DNA of 6,169 nucleotides. It comes from Piscirickettsiaceae bacterium. GTDB taxonomy: Bacteria; Pseudomonadota; Gammaproteobacteria; Thiomicrospirales; Thiomicrospiraceae. The DNA is taken from assembly GCA_021767305.1 (NCBI GenBank), contig JAASTL010000067.1:1-6169 (forward strand), written 5' to 3'. The translations under genes and the position numbers were made by a program. Each line of letters starts with the position of its first letter. Within the stretch, counting starts at the first letter, position 1. A model generated the notes under the pieces. That model ran no database searches. It was not told the origin of the DNA and saw nothing but the letters and a program-made list of their open reading frames with translations. This document shows positions 4,961 through 6,169 of this stretch, one piece after another.

Positions 4961-5749
4961 TTAGAGTGTCATATCCTGTAAAAAGGGAAAGCGATTACGC
5001 ACCTCTGTGACTTCATTTAAATCAATTTCACAGCTTAAAAACGCTTGTTGGCTAGTGGCATAAGCTAGTCTTTCTCCTAACGGATTAACAACACTTGAAC
5101 CCCCTGCATAGGATAAACCATTATCATCCTTGCCTATTCGATTCACCCCTACCACAAAACATTGGTTTTCAATTGCTCTTGCCTGCAAGAGTTGCTCCCA
5201 ATGCATCTGCCTAGAATCAGGCCAATTGGCAATCACAATAAAACCTTTTATCTGTTTTGCCAAAGGTCTAAATAACTCCGGAAAACGTAAGTCATAACAG
5301 ACCAATAAAGCAAATAGCTCACCATCAATTTCAACTATCTTATTGGCATGCCCTGCCACAAAAGCTTTATCTTCACCGGCAAAGCTAAACAACTTTTGTT
5401 TAGTGTAAGTTGCAATATTTTCTCCTTGGCGGTTAAAGACCAAACTGCGATTGTAATAGCGAACTTCTTGTCCATGACACCCAGCACGCACCTGTTTTTG
5501 AGCTACGCCTGCAATCAAATTGACTGAGTACTTCTTTGCTAACTCGGACAAGGCCTGAGAAATTTCCCCTTCAACAGATTCTGCAAAAAATTGCGGCTGC
5601 ATAGAAAAACCGGCATGAAAGGTTTCTGGCAGGATCAATAAGTCATATTGTTGATTTGCAAACAAAAGGCTCGTCTGCTGTTTTAACTTTTCTAGATTTG
5701 AAGCGCTATCTTGCCAAATAGAATTAAATTGAATAGCTAAGATTTTCAT
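4961..5749 (-). CDS. Carbon-nitrogen hydrolase, YafV-like omega-amidase
   Basis: This is a 262-residue cytoplasmic member of the nitrilase superfamily. The catalytic set is intact: E42 in LPETF, K117 in YTK, E126 in AGED, and nucleophile C151 in VCYDLRFPELFR. Other family blocks are GFSM (47-50), ANWPDSRQMHW (174-184), ARAIENQ (190-196) and NPLGE. The GFSM, ANWP and ARAIENQ pattern is that of YafV/Nit2-type omega-amidases. These hydrolyse 2-oxoglutaramate, 2-oxosuccinamate and the 2-oxo acid amide formed in methionine salvage transamination, releasing ammonia; this role comes from family knowledge and the exact substrate is inferred. Its length is normal. The ribosome binding site is weak (a GAG about 7 bp before the start). 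It lies 75 bp downstream of the ybiT-like gene on the same strand with no terminator visible, so it may be read from that transcript. Confidence 0.9.
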   Translation of the reverse strand: MKILAIQFNSIWQDSASNLEKLKQQTSLLFANQQYDLLILPETFHAGFSMQPQFFAESVEGEISQALSELAKKYSVNLIAGVAQKQVRAGCHGQEVRYYNRSLVFNRQGENIATYTKQKLFSFAGEDKAFVAGHANKIVEIDGELFALLVCYDLRFPELFRPLAKQIKGFIVIANWPDSRQMHWEQLLQARAIENQCFVVGVNRIGKDDNGLSYAGGSSVVNPLGERLAYATSQQAFLSCEIDLNEVTEVRNRFPFLQDMTL

Positions 5750-5824
5750 ACATTAACTCAAGATACTAAAAACTGAAAATTCAATCTAAGATGACTTCAC
5801 AAACTTAAAAATATGCTGAGCAAT

Positions 5825-6169
5825 TTAATCTTTTTGCGATTCCAAGTAAGACTCGTAATCACCTCGATAATCTTCAATACCGTCTTCTTTCATCACCAAT
5901 AAACGGGTGGCAATCGAAGATACAAACTCACGGTCGTGCGAGACAAAGATAATGGTTCCTGGGAAGTTTGCCATTGCCATGTTCAAAGACTCGATTGATT
6001 CCATATCCAAGTGGTTGGTTGGCTCATCCATAATCAAGACGTTTGGTTTTTGCATCATCAGCTTACCAAACAGCATGCGCCCTTGCTCCCCCCCAGAAAG
6101 CACCTTAACGGACTTATCAATCTCTTTTTGCGAAAACAGCATCTTACCTAAAATAGCGCGTACAGCTTG
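5825..6169 (-). CDS. ybiT: ABC-F family ATPase, YbiT type (C-terminal part; 5' end beyond window)
   Basis: The frame runs off the right edge, leaving the last 114 residues of a protein whose family is about 530 residues long. An internal ATG at 6140-6142 is not the start, since the frame continues nine more codons to the edge as part of the same domain. The visible part is the end of the second nucleotide-binding domain: signature LSGGEQGR, then [14 protein letters not shown] with the Walker B and catalytic Glu, the D-loop NHLD, and the H-loop SHDREF. It closes with a short tail ending [34 protein letters not shown] and [19 protein letters not shown] are nearly identical to what I recall of E. 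coli YbiT, which supports that subfamily over Uup, EttA or YheS. ABC-F proteins have no membrane domains; YbiT acts on ribosomes as a translation factor (family knowledge). Walker A and the interdomain linker lie outside the window. Confidence 0.92.
   Translation of the reverse strand, partial: QAVRAILGKMLFSQKEIDKSVKVLSGGEQGRMLFGKLMMQKPNVLIMDEPTNHLDMESIESLNMAMANFPGTIIFVSHDREFVSSIATRLLVMKEDGIEDYRGDYESYLESQKD

Noticed and set aside
1..6169. Search by eye for tRNA, rRNA, CRISPR arrays, insertion-sequence ends, attachment sites, toxin-antitoxin or phage genes
   Set aside because: No tRNA-like cloverleaf, regular spacer repeat, transposase or integrase motif was found. Nearly all long open frames are explained by conserved chromosomal families.

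Overview
The window is ordinary-looking chromosome from a moderately AT-rich Gram-negative bacterium, most likely a gammaproteobacterium. The evidence is a cytochrome b561 tail, a DUF1415 protein, an FklB-type 206-residue FKBP, a YafV-like amidase and a YbiT-type ABC-F ATPase, all typical of that class. My impression from the DUF5718-like protein and the overall style is a sulfur-oxidising Thiomicrospira/Hydrogenovibrio/Thiomicrorhabdus-like lineage. That is a guess from protein resemblance and was not tested. There are no RNA genes, insertion sequences, integrase, CRISPR array or other sign of a mobile island.

Layout on the plus strand: the last 33 codons of a cytochrome b561-family gene (2-103); a probable two-gene operon of a FAH-fold-like DUF5718 protein (169-1023) and a DUF1415 protein (1035-1604); a single SnoaL/DUF4440-like gene with an unusual N-terminal extension (1742-2299), closed by a good terminator; a secreted SMP-30/gluconolactonase-like six-bladed propeller (2521-3402), again with a terminator; an fklB-type peptidyl-prolyl isomerase (3582-4202) with a 12-bp-stem terminator; and a membrane-targeted or periplasmic thioredoxin-fold protein that has no cysteines (4435-4947). 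On the minus strand, convergent with these, are a YafV-like omega-amidase/nitrilase (4961-5749) and, upstream of it, the C-terminal 114 residues of a ybiT-like ABC-F ATPase (5825 to the window edge). Most plus-strand genes are separate transcription units. Three strong intrinsic terminators separate them, so the window is a set of housekeeping or stress units and not one pathway.

The most unusual feature is the first ~60 residues of the SnoaL-like protein. This part looks disordered and holds two copies, exactly 28 residues apart, of a motif x-I-[ST]-G-x4-[DN]-Q-x-I-[ED]-T. The I[ST]G cores, and the 11-residue spacing between the first core and a following TG, recall the I(V)TG repeats by which the alpha-carboxysome scaffold CsoS2 binds shell proteins. 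I therefore propose, as a hypothesis only, that it is a shell- or scaffold-binding tail on a small alpha+beta barrel enzyme or binding protein. Secondary points of interest are the thioredoxin-like protein whose CxxC site reads LxxT, the FAH-like metal ligands in DUF5718, and two inverted-repeat structures in intergenic leaders.
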